DNA from: Gordionus sp. m RMFG-2023
Taxonomy: Eukaryota > Nematomorpha > Gordioida > Chordodea > Parachordodidae
DNA length: 64,000 nt
Direction: 5' to 3'
Assembly (NCBI RefSeq): GCF_954871325.1
Contig: NC_088775.1
Span: forward strand, 21,801,561 to 21,865,560
Translations under genes and position numbers: made by a program
Notes under the pieces: model-generated
Seen by the model: the letters and a program-made list of their open reading frames with translations, nothing else
What the model was told of the DNA's origin: nothing
Database searches by the model: none
In this document: piece after piece, positions 40,175-49,671 of the stretch
Layout of the letters: each line of letters starts with the position of its first letter
How positions within the stretch are numbered: the first letter of the stretch is position 1

Positions 40175-40641
40175 AAATGTACGATCGAAACCAAGGATTG
40201 ATGGATTATTTTCTGCACACATATATTTTATATTTTTTATCATTAAGGGTGTATAAAGAATAATAGAAGTAATTTTATTTTTTTTATGTATTACACTTTG
40301 TACAAAAGGGTGCTTTTCAATATTATAAATTATATTTAATATATTATCAGAAAAATTATATGAACAAACTATTTTATTTTTTCGATTGATATTATATTTT
40401 ACATTTCGGAGCTGCTTAATATTATGAGGACTCGTTTTAAAATCATTATTTATAATTAAATTTTTATATAATTTAGGAATTTTTTCAGTGTTAATACTTT
40501 TCTCAATTTCCCTTAAAATAGTTGGATGGGTACGTATATACTCTTTTTCATATTTATCTTCATTTATAACATTTACTGGATAAAAACCTAGATATTCAAC
40601 TAAATACACGTTTTTTAAATTAAGTTTAGAGGTAAATTTAT
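40175..40641 (-). pseudogene. MULE (Phantom-type) transposase, middle part with first catalytic Asp
   Basis: Open over about 150 codons. It starts VYLVEYLGFYP and has EYIRTHPTILREIEK, KQLRNVKYNINR, HPFVQSVIHKKN and finally GFDRTFNLS, where the D codon (40184-40186) is the first DDE aspartate in the DxTF context usual for this family. The preceding frame ends near 40642 while this one continues with TSKLNLKNVYLVEY, so one frame shift separates it from the FLYWCH-like part. The hAT insertion begins within four codons of the DRTFNL motif. Order and spacing agree with animal MULE proteins that I recall with an N-terminal FLYWCH-like region. Confidence 0.75.
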
Positions 40642-41664
40642 TTAAAATACTAATTTTTCTTTTATAGTTTTATAACTTTTATCTGGTGATTTAATTATTA
40701 TGTCATATATAGGTTTATTATTCCTCCTAGTATACTTGCAAAGGCAATTATTTTTAAAAACATATGGGCCTAATATATTATTTTTATCTAAGAAATAAAT
40801 ATATTTTTTTAAACTGGATTTGACACTACTCCAAGCACCACAATCATCAACATATGCATTGCGATATCCAATATTTTTTATATTATTAGTATTATTAATT
40901 ATATAATATTTATTATTTTTGATACCTATTGGTATAGAATTTAAAATATTTTTAGGATCTAGTAAAAGCTGTATTACCTGTGTAGTCTCGATAAATGAAT
41001 TTTTTAAGATGATATCACTACTATCGCATGGTAAAAATTTTTTATTTTGTGAAGAGTTTGATGATAAAATGTTTTTTATTGAAAAATTAGTGAATTTTTG
41101 ATTATTAGGGGAAAATTTTATATTATTCAAATTTGATTTTATAGGTGTAAATTCATGCGATTCCTTAAAAGATTTATTATCATAATTACTGCTTATATCA
41201 TTTATTGGGGAAGAGAATATATAATTTAAATTTGATTTTATAGTTATAAATTTAGGCGATTCATTAATAGATTTTTTATCATAATTACCATTGATATCAT
41301 TAATTGGGGAAGAGTTTATATAATTTAAATTCGATCTTTTAACATTATCCGTAATAGTTATAAAATCATGGGATTCATTAATAGATATAGTATCAAATGA
41401 ACTATCAATATTAATTATTTTATCATGTGGGTTGAAATTAGGCTTTTGTAAATAAATAAAAAGATTTATAGAAATATTTAAAATATCATCGGGTATACTA
41501 CAAGATGTCCACATTATGTAAATTTTATCAGACCATCTGCTAACATCCCGACCATAAATATCAAGGGTATAAGAACTTGGGCTTAATAAATTAAATGATA
41601 AAGGGGGACAAAAAGATTTAATAGGCGTATTTAAAGCACCACTTAAAACAAAAATAATAATCAT
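40642..41664 (-). CDS. OTU tail plus FLYWCH-like region of the MULE protein
   Basis: 340 codons. The first ~75 (ALNTPIKSF, SPSSYTLDIYGRDVS, KIYIMWTSC) look like the second half of the OTU-type domain begun upstream. A low-complexity Asn/Ser/Ile-rich linker follows (about residues 85-215) with three imperfect internal repeats containing SPINDI. The end (about 250-340) has GYRNAYVDDCGAWSS, PYVFKNNCLCKYTRRNNKP and SPDKSYKTIKEKL, the FLYWCH-like N-terminal DNA-binding region of Phantom-type proteins. The frame joins the OTU core at 41665-41925 without a shift but across one in-frame TAA (41668-41670). The ATG at 41662-41664 is probably not a native start. Confidence 0.6.
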   Translation of the reverse strand: MIIIFVLSGALNTPIKSFCPPLSFNLLSPSSYTLDIYGRDVSRWSDKIYIMWTSCSIPDDILNISINLFIYLQKPNFNPHDKIINIDSSFDTISINESHDFITITDNVKRSNLNYINSSPINDINGNYDKKSINESPKFITIKSNLNYIFSSPINDISSNYDNKSFKESHEFTPIKSNLNNIKFSPNNQKFTNFSIKNILSSNSSQNKKFLPCDSSDIILKNSFIETTQVIQLLLDPKNILNSIPIGIKNNKYYIINNTNNIKNIGYRNAYVDDCGAWSSVKSSLKKYIYFLDKNNILGPYVFKNNCLCKYTRRNNKPIYDIIIKSPDKSYKTIKEKLVF

Positions 41665-41925
41665 ACCTTACCAATCCCCTATTTTAAGTATGTTATTTAA
41701 AGTATGATTATAAGAATAAAATAAAATACGTTCTCTCATGGAAACTGGTACAATATAATTAACATTTTGTAAATCATAAAAGTCTCTATTGAGTATGACC
41801 TCGATTGCGGCTATAATACGTAAATAAATGTGGTACGTTTCTTTACAGAAAATTGCTAATGACACAGCACGATATAGGCAATTTCTATCACCAATCGTTT
41901 TCCTTGGTGAAAATCTTAATAATAT
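41665..41925 (-). pseudogene. OTU-type cysteine protease core at the N-terminus of the MULE protein
   Basis: The minus-strand frame reads FSPRKTIGDRNCLYRAVSLA, matching the OTU active-site motif (GDGNCLFRA type) with catalytic Asp and Cys in place. It continues with YLRIIAAIEVILNRDFYD and ends ...ILKIGDW before a TAA. The following frame resumes in phase. No in-frame ATG precedes the OTU motif: the frame opens after a TGA and the apparent start is GTG. A 5' exon may therefore be missing or mutated. OTU domains fused to MULE proteins are known in animals. The OTU fold could act on ubiquitin-like substrates, but activity here is not implied. Confidence 0.7.
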
Positions 41926-42248
41926 AGTTTGTTTATAAAAAAATATTCATTATTTTTTAAACAATTATAAATGATTCAAATAAAAGTTTAATATAGTTCA
42001 TATTATCTAATCAATATTCATATAAAAGCAGATTTTCCTTTTAAACGGCCTGGCCGAATTTTTTAAAAAAAATACCAACCCGGGTAGAATTTTTATTTTA
42101 CAAAATTTTTTGGTACGGCCATTGTCTTTTTTATATTTTTAAAAATCAAAATATGGCCTTCTAAATATACCCGGGGCCAAGGTTAAAAGTCTCTGATTGT
42201 TTTTGTAATATATATATATATTTATATTTAATTCAATAATATTGTTGG
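41926..42248. other. spacer between OTU core and small upstream gene
   Basis: AT-rich. At about 42038-42175 it contains a GGCCTGGCC ... CCCGGG ... CCCGGGGCC stretch with partial inverted symmetry, similar in flavour to the GGGCC-rich hAT MITEs elsewhere in the window. No clear ends or target duplication were found. Confidence 0.45.
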
Positions 42249-42466
42249 TTAAATTCTCTCTAATATATGCTTAGTAATTACATCATACCCGACTAATCCA
42301 TTTGAAGAATGATACATCATAGGCACAATATCTTCACTTTTTATCTCTTTAAGAATTTCGAGAGCAACCTCAGGAGATGGCTTCTCTATTAATCTAATAT
42401 AAAAAAAATTTAATATTTATAATTTTACAAAACTTACCGATTCATATAGGGCAGGAAATAGGGCAT
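42249..42466 (-). CDS. candidate two-exon 57-residue protein, unknown function
   Basis: On the minus strand an ATG at 42464-42466 opens MPYFLPYMNR. A GTAAGT donor follows, then a T-rich stretch and a TTTATATTAG acceptor. The proposed intron is 42394-42437 (44 bp). The second exon continues in phase with LIEKPSPEVALEILKEIK, SEDIVPMMYHSSNGLVGYDV, and ITKHILERI, ending at TAA 42249-42251. Its amino-acid mix is balanced and soluble-looking (Glu, Pro, Lys), unlike the Ile/Asn/Phe-rich chance frames around it. It lies upstream of, and on the same strand as, the OTU-MULE gene within the element. It may be an accessory gene, or the 5' part of the main gene. I recognise no family. A 44-bp intron is short, so the splicing is tentative. 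Confidence 0.5.
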
Positions 42467-42787
42467 TTTATCACAAAAAGAATATTTATAATTATATAAT
42501 AATAATAAATTTTAACGGAAAATATTTAATATTATTTATTTATTTGTTTATTATTTTTTATGCACATTAATTTTTATTTTTTTAGGAATATGCCAAATTA
42601 TTTTTTAAAAAATTATTTTTTTAAAAAATTATTTTTTTTAAAAATTATAATTTTGTATAAATTTTTAATTTTTATGAAAAAAAAAATTACAGGAACCCGA
42701 GAATTTTCAATGGTGGTGAGGGGAGGGATGATTTTTATAGAAATTATTATTTTTGGAGATTAAAAATTTATTATAATTAAGATTATC
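42467..42787. other. homopolymer-rich spacer
   Basis: Long A and T runs (42598-42650 is nearly self-complementary). The frame at 42560-42763 is built of these runs and is not believed. A G-rich GGTGGTGAGGGGAGGG patch lies at about 42712-42728. Confidence 0.55.
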
Positions 42788-44289
42788 TGAGCTCGGTATT
42801 CGGTCATATCTTAATATTTTCAAAAAATAATTTAGGATAATGCTTAACACCTTATTGTTAACTTATAAACCAAAAATGAAGAATTCTACATGGAGAGCGC
42901 CAGCAACGCAGTATTTCGGTTTCAAATTAACCAAAAATGAACATTTTTCAAATAATTTTACTACCAAATTTGGTATATCGAATATTTAGTAAGTGGTCGG
43001 TTTTGAGCTCGCCATTCGGTCAAATCATAATATTTTCAAAAAATTAATTAGGATAATGTCACGTTATTTTTCACGTATAAACCAAAAATGAAGAATTTTC
43101 CATGTATAACGCCAGCAAGACAGTATTTAGTCATTGGGCCGGTTTCAAATCGGTTTTCTGTAAAATCACGATATTTTTAAAATATTTTTTGGGATAATGA
43201 TTTGCACGTATTTATAGATAAATTAACCAAAAATTAACATTTTCCAAATAATATAATTTGGTAGATCGAATATTTAGTAAGTGGTCGGTTTTGAGCTCGC
43301 CATTCGGTCAAATCATAATATTTTCAAAACATAATTAGGATAATGCTTAACACGTTATTGTTCACGTATAAACCAAAAATGAAGAATTTTCCATGTATAA
43401 CGCCAGCAAGGCAGTATTTCGGTTTCAAATCGGTTATCGGTCAAATCACGATATTTTTGAAATATTTTTTGGGATAATGATTTGCACGTATATACAGATA
43501 TTTAAACCAAAAATGAACATTTTCCAAATAAAATTACTACCAAATTTGGTAGATCGAATATTTAGTAAGTCGTCGGTTTTGAGCTCGCCATTCGGTCAAA
43601 TCTTAATATTTTCAAAAAATTAATTAGGATAATGCTTAACACGTTATTGTTCACTTATAAATGAAAATGAAGAATTTTCTATGTATAACGCCAGCAAGGC
43701 AGTATTTTGGTTTCAAATCGGTTATCGGTCAAATCACGATATTTTTAAAATATTTTTTGGGATAATGATTTGCACGTATTTACAGATAAATTAACCAAAA
43801 ATGAACATTTTAAATAATATTACTAACAAATTTGGTAGATCGAATATTTAGTAAGTTGTCGGTTTTGAGCTCGCCATTCGGTCAAATCATAATATTTTCA
43901 AAATATTAATTAGGATAATGCTTAACACGTTATCGTTCACAAATAACCAAAAATAAAGAATTTTCCATGTATAACGCCAGCAAGACAGTATTTAGTCATT
44001 AGGCCGGTTTCAAATAGGTTTTCTGTCAAATCACGATGTTTTTAAAATATTTTTTGGGATAATGATTTGCACGTATTTATAGATAAATAAACCAAAAATG
44101 ATTATTTTCCAAATAATATTAACACCAAATTTTGTCGATCGAATATTTAGTAATTGGTCAGTTTTAAGCTCGGCATTCGGTCAAATCATAATATTTTCAA
44201 AATATTTTTTAGGAGAATGTTTAACACCTAAATATACACGTATAAACCAAAAATGAAGAGATTTTGATCAATAACGCCAGCAATATGTT
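42788..44289 (+). repeat. 1.5-kb satellite array forming the right arm
   Basis: About five to six monomers of the left-arm satellite in reverse orientation. Two of them carry the 19-bp element-end motif (43114-43132 and 43979-43997). The outermost copy mirrors left-arm position 8571-8589. Monomers are mutually diverged with no higher-order blocks, unlike the interior of the left arm. Confidence 0.93.
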
Positions 44290-44754
44290 CCTTACAAACT
44301 TTCTACTATTTTTCGATTCTAAACCTACTCATTAATTAAATCTCAAAGAAACCTCTATTTTTTAAATTTATTTTAGGTTTTTCACATGTACTTACACCCA
44401 AATACAAAAAAAGCGCTATCCAATATTTATTCTGGTTTCCTAAGAATATATTTTCATATTTATGTATTTAACGCCCTCTTATGGATATAAATTTGTTAAA
44501 TTTTGTAATTGAAAAATAAAATTTAAGTTGTAATAAGCTAGTAAATATATTTTTTTTCCAATAATATTAAGTAAAAATAGAATTTTAAATTATTTGATAT
44601 TTAATATCAATTTTTTAATTAATTAAAAATTGATTTATGTAAAATAAAAAAAATGTTTTTAAAAATTTTTTTAAAAGATAATATATCATCTAATTATGAT
44701 TGATTATGATTAATTGCTTTTTAGCAAGACAGTTTAGCAAGACAGTATTTAGTC
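44290..44754 (-). repeat. right unique terminal inverted repeat of the large element
   Basis: Reverse complement of 7835-8284. It differs by a 13-bp duplication of CTGTCTTGCTAAA right at the tip, plus scattered changes. The terminus is 44754 by alignment with the left end. Confidence 0.9.
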
Positions 44755-45540
44755 AAATCTTCTAAATAACCAATTCCAATTGGATGAATATCACCACATA
44801 GTTTTTGCGACACTATCAAGTTTACCCCATATTTGATTCAAATCTATGGTAGGAGGTCATTGTTAAAAAGAGTATTTATAAGGTCTTAAAGGCATTTAAA
44901 TGTTCTTTTGAGATAAGTGTAGGTTTTTTATACCATGATATATTTTTAAAAAATCATTTTTATTTTTATTCTAAAACTGGAGATAGAATAAATACCAAAT
45001 TTTATTTTTTTATTTTAAGAAATATTATTCTATCCTCCAAACAACTTCTCTTTATGTCCAAAAATTTTATAGAATAACAATTACTATTTATTTTAAAAAT
45101 TTTAATATATTTTAATGATATGAATAAAATTATGGTAATATTATTTTTCTTTAAATAATAATAAAAAATATTCTTTTTGTTTTTTGAACCAGTAATATCA
45201 GGATCTTTATATAAAACCATACAATCAGTTAAAAACTCTTAATTCCATTACATAATACTTGAAACATTTTAAAGAATCATGCTTGGGTGAATTGATTATT
45301 TTTTGTTAATGAATAATATATTTTTATCAATAAGAAAAAATAGGGAGATAAAATAATCTAATACTAGCTATAATTTATTTATAAGTTAAAATTCTAATAT
45401 TCTTTCATGTAAATAGATTAATATATTCTTAAATAATCAATCATTCAAAAAAAATTATTTTTGACAAAAATGGAGATAGAATAACCTCTAACTCACGTGA
45501 CAAAATATTTTAATGATTGAAAATGGTTTAACATTTCAAT
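44755..45540. other. AT-rich spacer with one unrecognised short frame
   Basis: A minus-strand frame at 45002-45220 begins VLYKDPDITGSKNKKNIFYYY and is open upstream (LTDCM). The YKDxxITG and IFYYY pattern could be a relic of a transposase, but I cannot name it. The rest is low-complexity. Confidence 0.35.
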
Positions 45541-45946
45541 CAGAGATATTCATGTGGAGGCTTGCAGCCCATGGGGTGCCAGGTATAATATATTTACTAA
45601 CGTGCCTGGGCCAGGAAAGGGTTTTTGATAAAAAGCCTAAATATTTTTCATTAAAATTTAGCCTATTAAACTGCTACTAACTTAAAAATATATAGCATTT
45701 TTTTTCTTCTTATAATAATAAATTTCATAATTGCAAACAAAGTGATTGCCTAAATACACTTAAATATTATTTATTTTATTTAAAATAATAAATTAAATTT
45801 TTGAATATGGGTTTGGGCAAAATTTTTGAAAATTATGATGGGCTTGGGTTTGAATGTTTTATTAAATATGGACTGGGCCTGCAAATTATTTTTACTACTG
45901 ACCTGGGCTGGAGTGATGAATAAATTAAGGTCCGTGAACGTCTCTA
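45541..45946. mobile_element. ~406-bp hAT-type MITE with GGGCCTGG-rich interior
   Basis: Ends AGAGATATTCATG (left) and the inverse of AGAGACGTTCACG (right) pair with few mismatches. Flanking octamers ATTTCAAT (45533-45540) and ATTACAAT (45947-45954) agree at 7 of 8, fitting an aged hAT duplication. The interior has GTGCCTGGGCCAGG and related motifs. Similar GGGCCTGG sequence recurs at about 57240-57510. Confidence 0.65.
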
Positions 45947-46244
45947 ATTACAATAACTGAATTATTTTATTTTCCATCTGACTTTATTTGAACTTAAAGG
46001 AATAATCAAACCACAGATATGCCTTATTTAAATCATTTGCAAAAAAATTCTGATAATTGCTGGATTCAAGAAATTGTTGTACACAAGGAAATAAAGAAAG
46101 CCATTGTGAAGTGTATATATGGAGGAAATATTAATCCATTTTTATTTTAGCATAAATAACAAAAAAAAAATAATGCCTGTTGTGACCTTTACTTGTACAT
46201 ATATTTTAGGAATTTTTAAGAACCCGTTATCAAAAATATAAGTT

Positions 46245-46641
46245 ACTAGCTGATAGCCTGTCAAGAATGACGAGGAATCAGATTTTCTTCTTTATTCAAT
46301 GATCAATGAATAATAAATTTTTCCTTTATTTGATGATGAATAAATCAGAAGTTTTCCTATCTTATGAGATGTGATTCAGAAATTTCTATTTATTTAGATG
46401 AGGAGTTATTCTAAAATTTTTCATTATTTTTTATAAATTATGTTTATGAAGTATTTGGTTAGTATTTTAATTTATGTGCACAATTAAAAAATCTTTTTAA
46501 TTTATTTGTATTTGTAATTTATAATAATATATTCTTGCTAGATGAGTTTTATGTAAAAATAGGGAAATTTATTATTCATCCATCATTAAATAAATAAGAA
46601 AAATCTGATTCCACGTCATTCTTGACGGGCTATCAGCTAGT
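46245..46641. mobile_element. 397-bp element of a dispersed family with ACTAGCTGAT ends
   Basis: Left end ACTAGCTGATAGCC, with GTCAAGAATGACG next. The right end is the reverse complement (GACGGGCTATCAGCTAGT). Inverted pairing extends about 85 bp on each side. The left 200 bp are homologous to 56471-56650. No clear target duplication was found. Superfamily unknown. Confidence 0.6.
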
Positions 46642-46699
46642 TTTTTATAATTTTTAAATAAAATAAAAATCATTCTAATTTGGTAAATATAACGAGAAA

Positions 46700-47359
46700 G
46701 TAAAGGTGATCGCTAATGTGTTTGGGATTAAAAATTTTAAACCTATAATAGTTTCTAGATAGTCCAATCGCTTAAATATTGATGCATCTACGATTGAGGA
46801 TTTTTTAAAAAAAATATTTTTATTCCCCTTATTGATATTTTTATTTCAATTAAAGGAAAGATTTATTAGTCACAATTTTATTTTAAACAGCTTTTATTTT
46901 CTTTTGCCGGTTGAGTCTGAATACACTTGAAACGCGAGAGGATATTAAGAAAATCTCAGAGTTTTATTCTGATGAATTATCAGGATCGTATGATAAATTA
47001 CTTTGTGATGTCGAATTTTGGTATAAAAATTTTGACAGAATAGAGTACTCTTGAGACTAAAATATGCTTTGCAGGCCCTTTCCATGTATAATTGCACTTT
47101 AGATTCCCTGCCTAATATCAAAACATTGCTTTTTATCTTAGCTACCTTACCGATTAGCCCCTGCACTAATGAAAGGTCTTTTTCAACTTTAAAAAGGTTA
47201 AAAACCTATTTAAGAAATAGCACCGGTGAAAGCTGTTTAAATGGATTCGCAATATTAAATATTTATAAGGAGATTATTCTAGATAAAAATTTGATTCAAG
47301 ATGAATTAGCCAAATCTCAGAGATCTCTGTATAAATTCAAATCAATAATTTCTATATGA
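46700..47359 (+). pseudogene. hAT transposase C-terminal half (ZMYM/TTF-finger type)
   Basis: Blocks in order on the plus strand are ANVFGIKNFKPIIVSR with SNRLNIDAST (about 46710-46790), FLFQLKERFISHNFILNSF (about 46845-46900) and KISEFYSDELSGSYDKLL (about 46950-47005). Then 47051-47359 is open, with LPNIKTLLFILATLPISPC, NERSFSTLKRLKTYLRNS and LNGFAILNIYKEI. That last segment is the hAT C-terminal dimerisation region in the form usual for animal ZMYM/TTF-finger hAT proteins (ERSFSTLKRxKTYLR, LNGLALLNI). The N-terminal finger and first catalytic part are missing. At least one in-frame stop (TAG near 46757) and two or three frame changes separate the blocks. It stops at TGA 47357-47359. No terminal repeats for this copy were found. 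Confidence 0.8.
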
Positions 47360-47428
47360 TTATAATATGTTCTTATCTTAGTCTTAAAATTTTTATATTC
47401 AAAACGTAATTATAATGAATTTTTAGTA

Positions 47429-47627
47429 GTGTTGTTAAACGGCTCGTTTTAAGCCGATGTTTAAAAACGGCTAACTCAATATTTCATCCAGAAAAATATA
47501 TGCAAGCCTGAAGATTTTGCTCATAGAAGGAACGAAGATCTAGACATATATAAACGAAATCTCGAGGCTTAGGCAAAATTTTTCTGGCTAAAATATTATC
47601 GGCTCAAAATAAGCCGTTTAACAACAC
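47429..47627. mobile_element. 199-bp MITE, TA-flanked, long inverted ends
   Basis: Left GTGTTGTTAAACGGCT, with a GTTTTAAGCCGAT extension, pairs with the right end over about 30 bp with two or three mismatches. TA flanks both sides (47427-47428 and 47628-47629). The interior is non-coding. Confidence 0.7.
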
Positions 47628-47690
47628 TAATTAGTCCTAATATATATATTATACTATTTTTAATAAAAATATTAAAATTGCAATAAGAAT

Positions 47691-47974
47691 TAGTGATCTG
47701 CATCGGGCCTAATTTTTCAAGCCTGGCCCATCCCAAATTTTTTTTAAAAAGTTTTGTCGGCCCTGCCCGAATTTATTTAAATACAAATTCATTTTTATAG
47801 TTACTCAAAATAAAAGATATATGTTACATGGCGTCTAGTTTTTATAAATAAAATCAAATATTTTTATTTTACATGAAAAATTTAACATAAAATTGATATA
47901 TTTAAATATTTTTAAAAAAATTTCCAAGGCCCGACCCAACCCGAACCCGATTTTCCTACATTTGCAGATCTCTA
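47691..47974. mobile_element. 284-bp hAT MITE with perfect 8-bp target duplication
   Basis: Left end TAGTGATCTGCATCGGGCC. The right end is the inverse of TAGAGATCTGCA, followed inward by CCCGAACCCGA-type sequence. Octamers ATAAGAAT at 47683-47690 and 47975-47982 are identical. It has typical hAT non-autonomous structure, GC-rich near both ends and AT-rich in the middle. Confidence 0.85.
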
Positions 47975-47982
47975 ATAAGAAT

Positions 47983-48309
47983 TATTTATGTTTTGTTAAT
48001 ATACTCAGTATTGATTATAATTGTTAAATTAGATTTTTTTAAATACCGTACAAGAATTACTCATATTTTATTGTAATTTTATTTATTTAAATATAGTTAT
48101 TAACAATAAATTTTTAATATAATCTCTATAAAATTTCTACATTTTGAAATTTATTTTATTGTATATTATCATTAAAATAAATACATATTTAAATAAAGGG
48201 GTGTTATTTATACTAAAGTAATATAATAAATATCTATAATGAAATTCTCTGCAAAATTTTGTTATATACAAAATTTTTTTTAACATGGAATAAGATATAT
48301 TGAATGATC
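47983..48309. other. AT-rich spacer, no gene seen
   Basis: Low-complexity AT-rich DNA. I see nothing that supports a gene or an element. Confidence 0.55.
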
Positions 48310-48618
48310 ATAAAAAAATGAGAGGTTTTTGGGGGGGGGGCGATTTTTTTCTTCTTTCTATACCGAATGGATTGAATTAATTTACAATTGACTTAAAATT
48401 GATAAAATTTTCAGAATAATGCTTTCAGTCGATTATTTATCATAAATTTGGCCAAAATTTGTTATTAATACTTTTTAAAATGCTTAGACACTATTAAAGA
48501 ACAAAATATTTGGAAATTTTTAAAATGAGGTTTGGGGGCGAACCCCCCCCCCCCAAAAAAAAAAAATTTTTTTTAACCCCCCCCCCTTCTTCCATGGTCA
48601 ATCCTGGCTATGCCACTG
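48310..48618 (-). mobile_element. degenerate MITE with CAGTGGCATAGCCAGG end and poly-G/C tracts
   Basis: The minus-strand terminus CAGTGGCATAGCCAGG is at 48603-48618. It is followed inward by long G runs and A/T runs, then about 200 bp of AT-rich DNA and another G/C run at 48331-48342. CAGTGGCRTAGCCAGG ends are frequent in animal MITEs. The left boundary is a guess, and no target duplication was found. Confidence 0.45.
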
Positions 48619-48960
48619 TATTAAAATAACATAACAATATATAAATTTTTCTCATGATTAAATATTAATTGTTAAGTTATAAATTAATTTTTTAAGATTA
48701 TTTTAATTAATATACTTTTATGCAATACCATTGCTGCACAAAATTATTTCAACCAAATAAATTTATTTCGAATTTTATGAATAAACTAGTTGATAACCCA
48801 TCAAGAATGACGGGAATAAAAAAATCATGAACTATTACAGGAAATTTTTTTTTATTAAATAAAGGAGAACATTCAGTGAATTTTCTAAAATTTGGAGGTA
48901 AATTCCATTAAATAAGGAGATCGTAAGTATTTTTTTTTTCCATTATCTATATATAAATAG
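48619..48960. other. spacer with a partial ACTAG-family end
   Basis: At 48785-48812 there is ACTAGTTGATAACCC, next to ATCAAGAATGACGGG, matching the left end of the elements at 46245 and 56471. No right end follows. The rest is AT-rich. Confidence 0.5.
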
Positions 48961-49346
48961 CTGGTAGTAATTGAGGTATCGTTAATAGCCTGGATAACCT
49001 GATCAAAAGCATGTCGCTGTAAAACATTTAGATTGGCTAACATTTCAATTGCGACATCTGCTTCTATTATTGGGTCATATAAATTAGATTGAGTGATAGG
49101 GTCAGGAGATGGAAGATTAAAACCCAGGACAATCTACACAGGTTAGAAGTATGGAGGATATTCCTATGGTAGCAAAGGGTTAGACATTTTTTTGTTGTCC
49201 TCTAAGATAGTGTAGTAGAGTATTATAAAGATATGTCGTCTTATCTGATCCACCAGGAGCATCTATATAGAAAAATCTGGTAGTAATTGAGGTATCGGCA
49301 ATAGCCTGGATAACCTGATCAAACGCATGTCGCTGTAAAACATTAA
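48961..49346 (-). pseudogene. Helitron helicase fragment, tandemly duplicated
   Basis: The minus strand reads NVLQRHAFDQVIQAIADTS, then RFFYIDAPGGSDKTTYLYNT and LLHYLRGQQKNV, then PFATIGISSILL. This is the PIF1-like helicase of Helitrons around its Walker A motif (usually GPGGTGKT; here APGGSDKT, so the loop is altered). A second partial copy follows, with IEADVAIEMLANLNVLQRHA. The segments 49277-49345 and 48961-49029 are direct repeats differing at about three positions. An in-frame stop after QQKNV and a frame change before NLPSPDPITQ are visible. The Rep nuclease part and the Helitron ends are not seen, so this is a small relic. Confidence 0.75.
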
Positions 49347-49671
49347 CAGGATTCCTTACATAAATATTTTATGAAAAATATACGTTCACCACCTCAAATT
49401 ATGGTAGTAAAAATTTTTTTTATCTCAACCACAATATGGGAAATTTGCAAATAGTTTAAAATACCTATTTATCAATATCTTCACATGCCAGAAAATTAAC
49501 CTTCCTCACTAATCTTAAGTACTTATTATAAATTAGATTTAACAAAAAAATTAAAAAAATTTTTTTTTTAAAGGTGCTAATGTTATTTATTTTTAAATTA
49601 AAAATATATATAGAAATAAAATTAATATTAAAATTAACATATCAATAATAAAAATCCTTTTATACTCAGCC
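49347..49671. other. AT-rich spacer, diverged copy of a local repeat
   Basis: The stretch at about 49370-49550 (CACCTCAAATTATGG, CTTAAGTACTTATTATAA, TTAGATTTAAC) resembles the pair of direct repeats at 50514-50940, so it is probably a third, older copy. Confidence 0.45.

Larger units (their letters stand above)
7835..44754 (-). mobile_element. 36.9-kb Foldback-like Mutator (Phantom-type MULE) element
   Basis: The outer ends, 7835-8284 and 44290-44754, are inverted copies about 95% alike by eye, and both start GACTAAATACTGTCTTGCT. Inside each end lies the same satellite in mirror orientation, 29.2 kb on the left and 1.5 kb on the right. The 5.3-kb core carries a minus-strand OTU, FLYWCH-like and MULE DDE reading (38231-41925). 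Phantom MULEs are known to be widespread in animals, often with a FLYWCH domain, and some have complex Foldback-like ends. This element fits that description with one grossly enlarged arm. The transposase is broken and interrupted by a hAT insertion, so this copy is not autonomous. An exact MULE-type 8-11 bp target duplication was not found. Confidence 0.8.

Noticed and set aside
40919-41101. 60-codon plus-strand frame
   Set aside because: Antisense shadow of the MULE protein on the minus strand.
38231-41925. Alternative genetic code explaining in-frame TAA and TAG codons
   Set aside because: Stops are accompanied by frame shifts and occur only in decayed elements. The 572-codon Gypsy frame is open under the standard code.
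42560-42763. 67-codon plus-strand frame rich in Phe and Lys
   Set aside because: Made of A and T homopolymer runs. No motif and no similar frame in the rest of the element.
7822-44762. AATCTTC heptamer near both ends as the target duplication of the large element
   Set aside because: On the left it is separated from the terminus by 6 bases and on the right by 1, and it is only 7 bp. Not accepted as a MULE target duplication without other copies.
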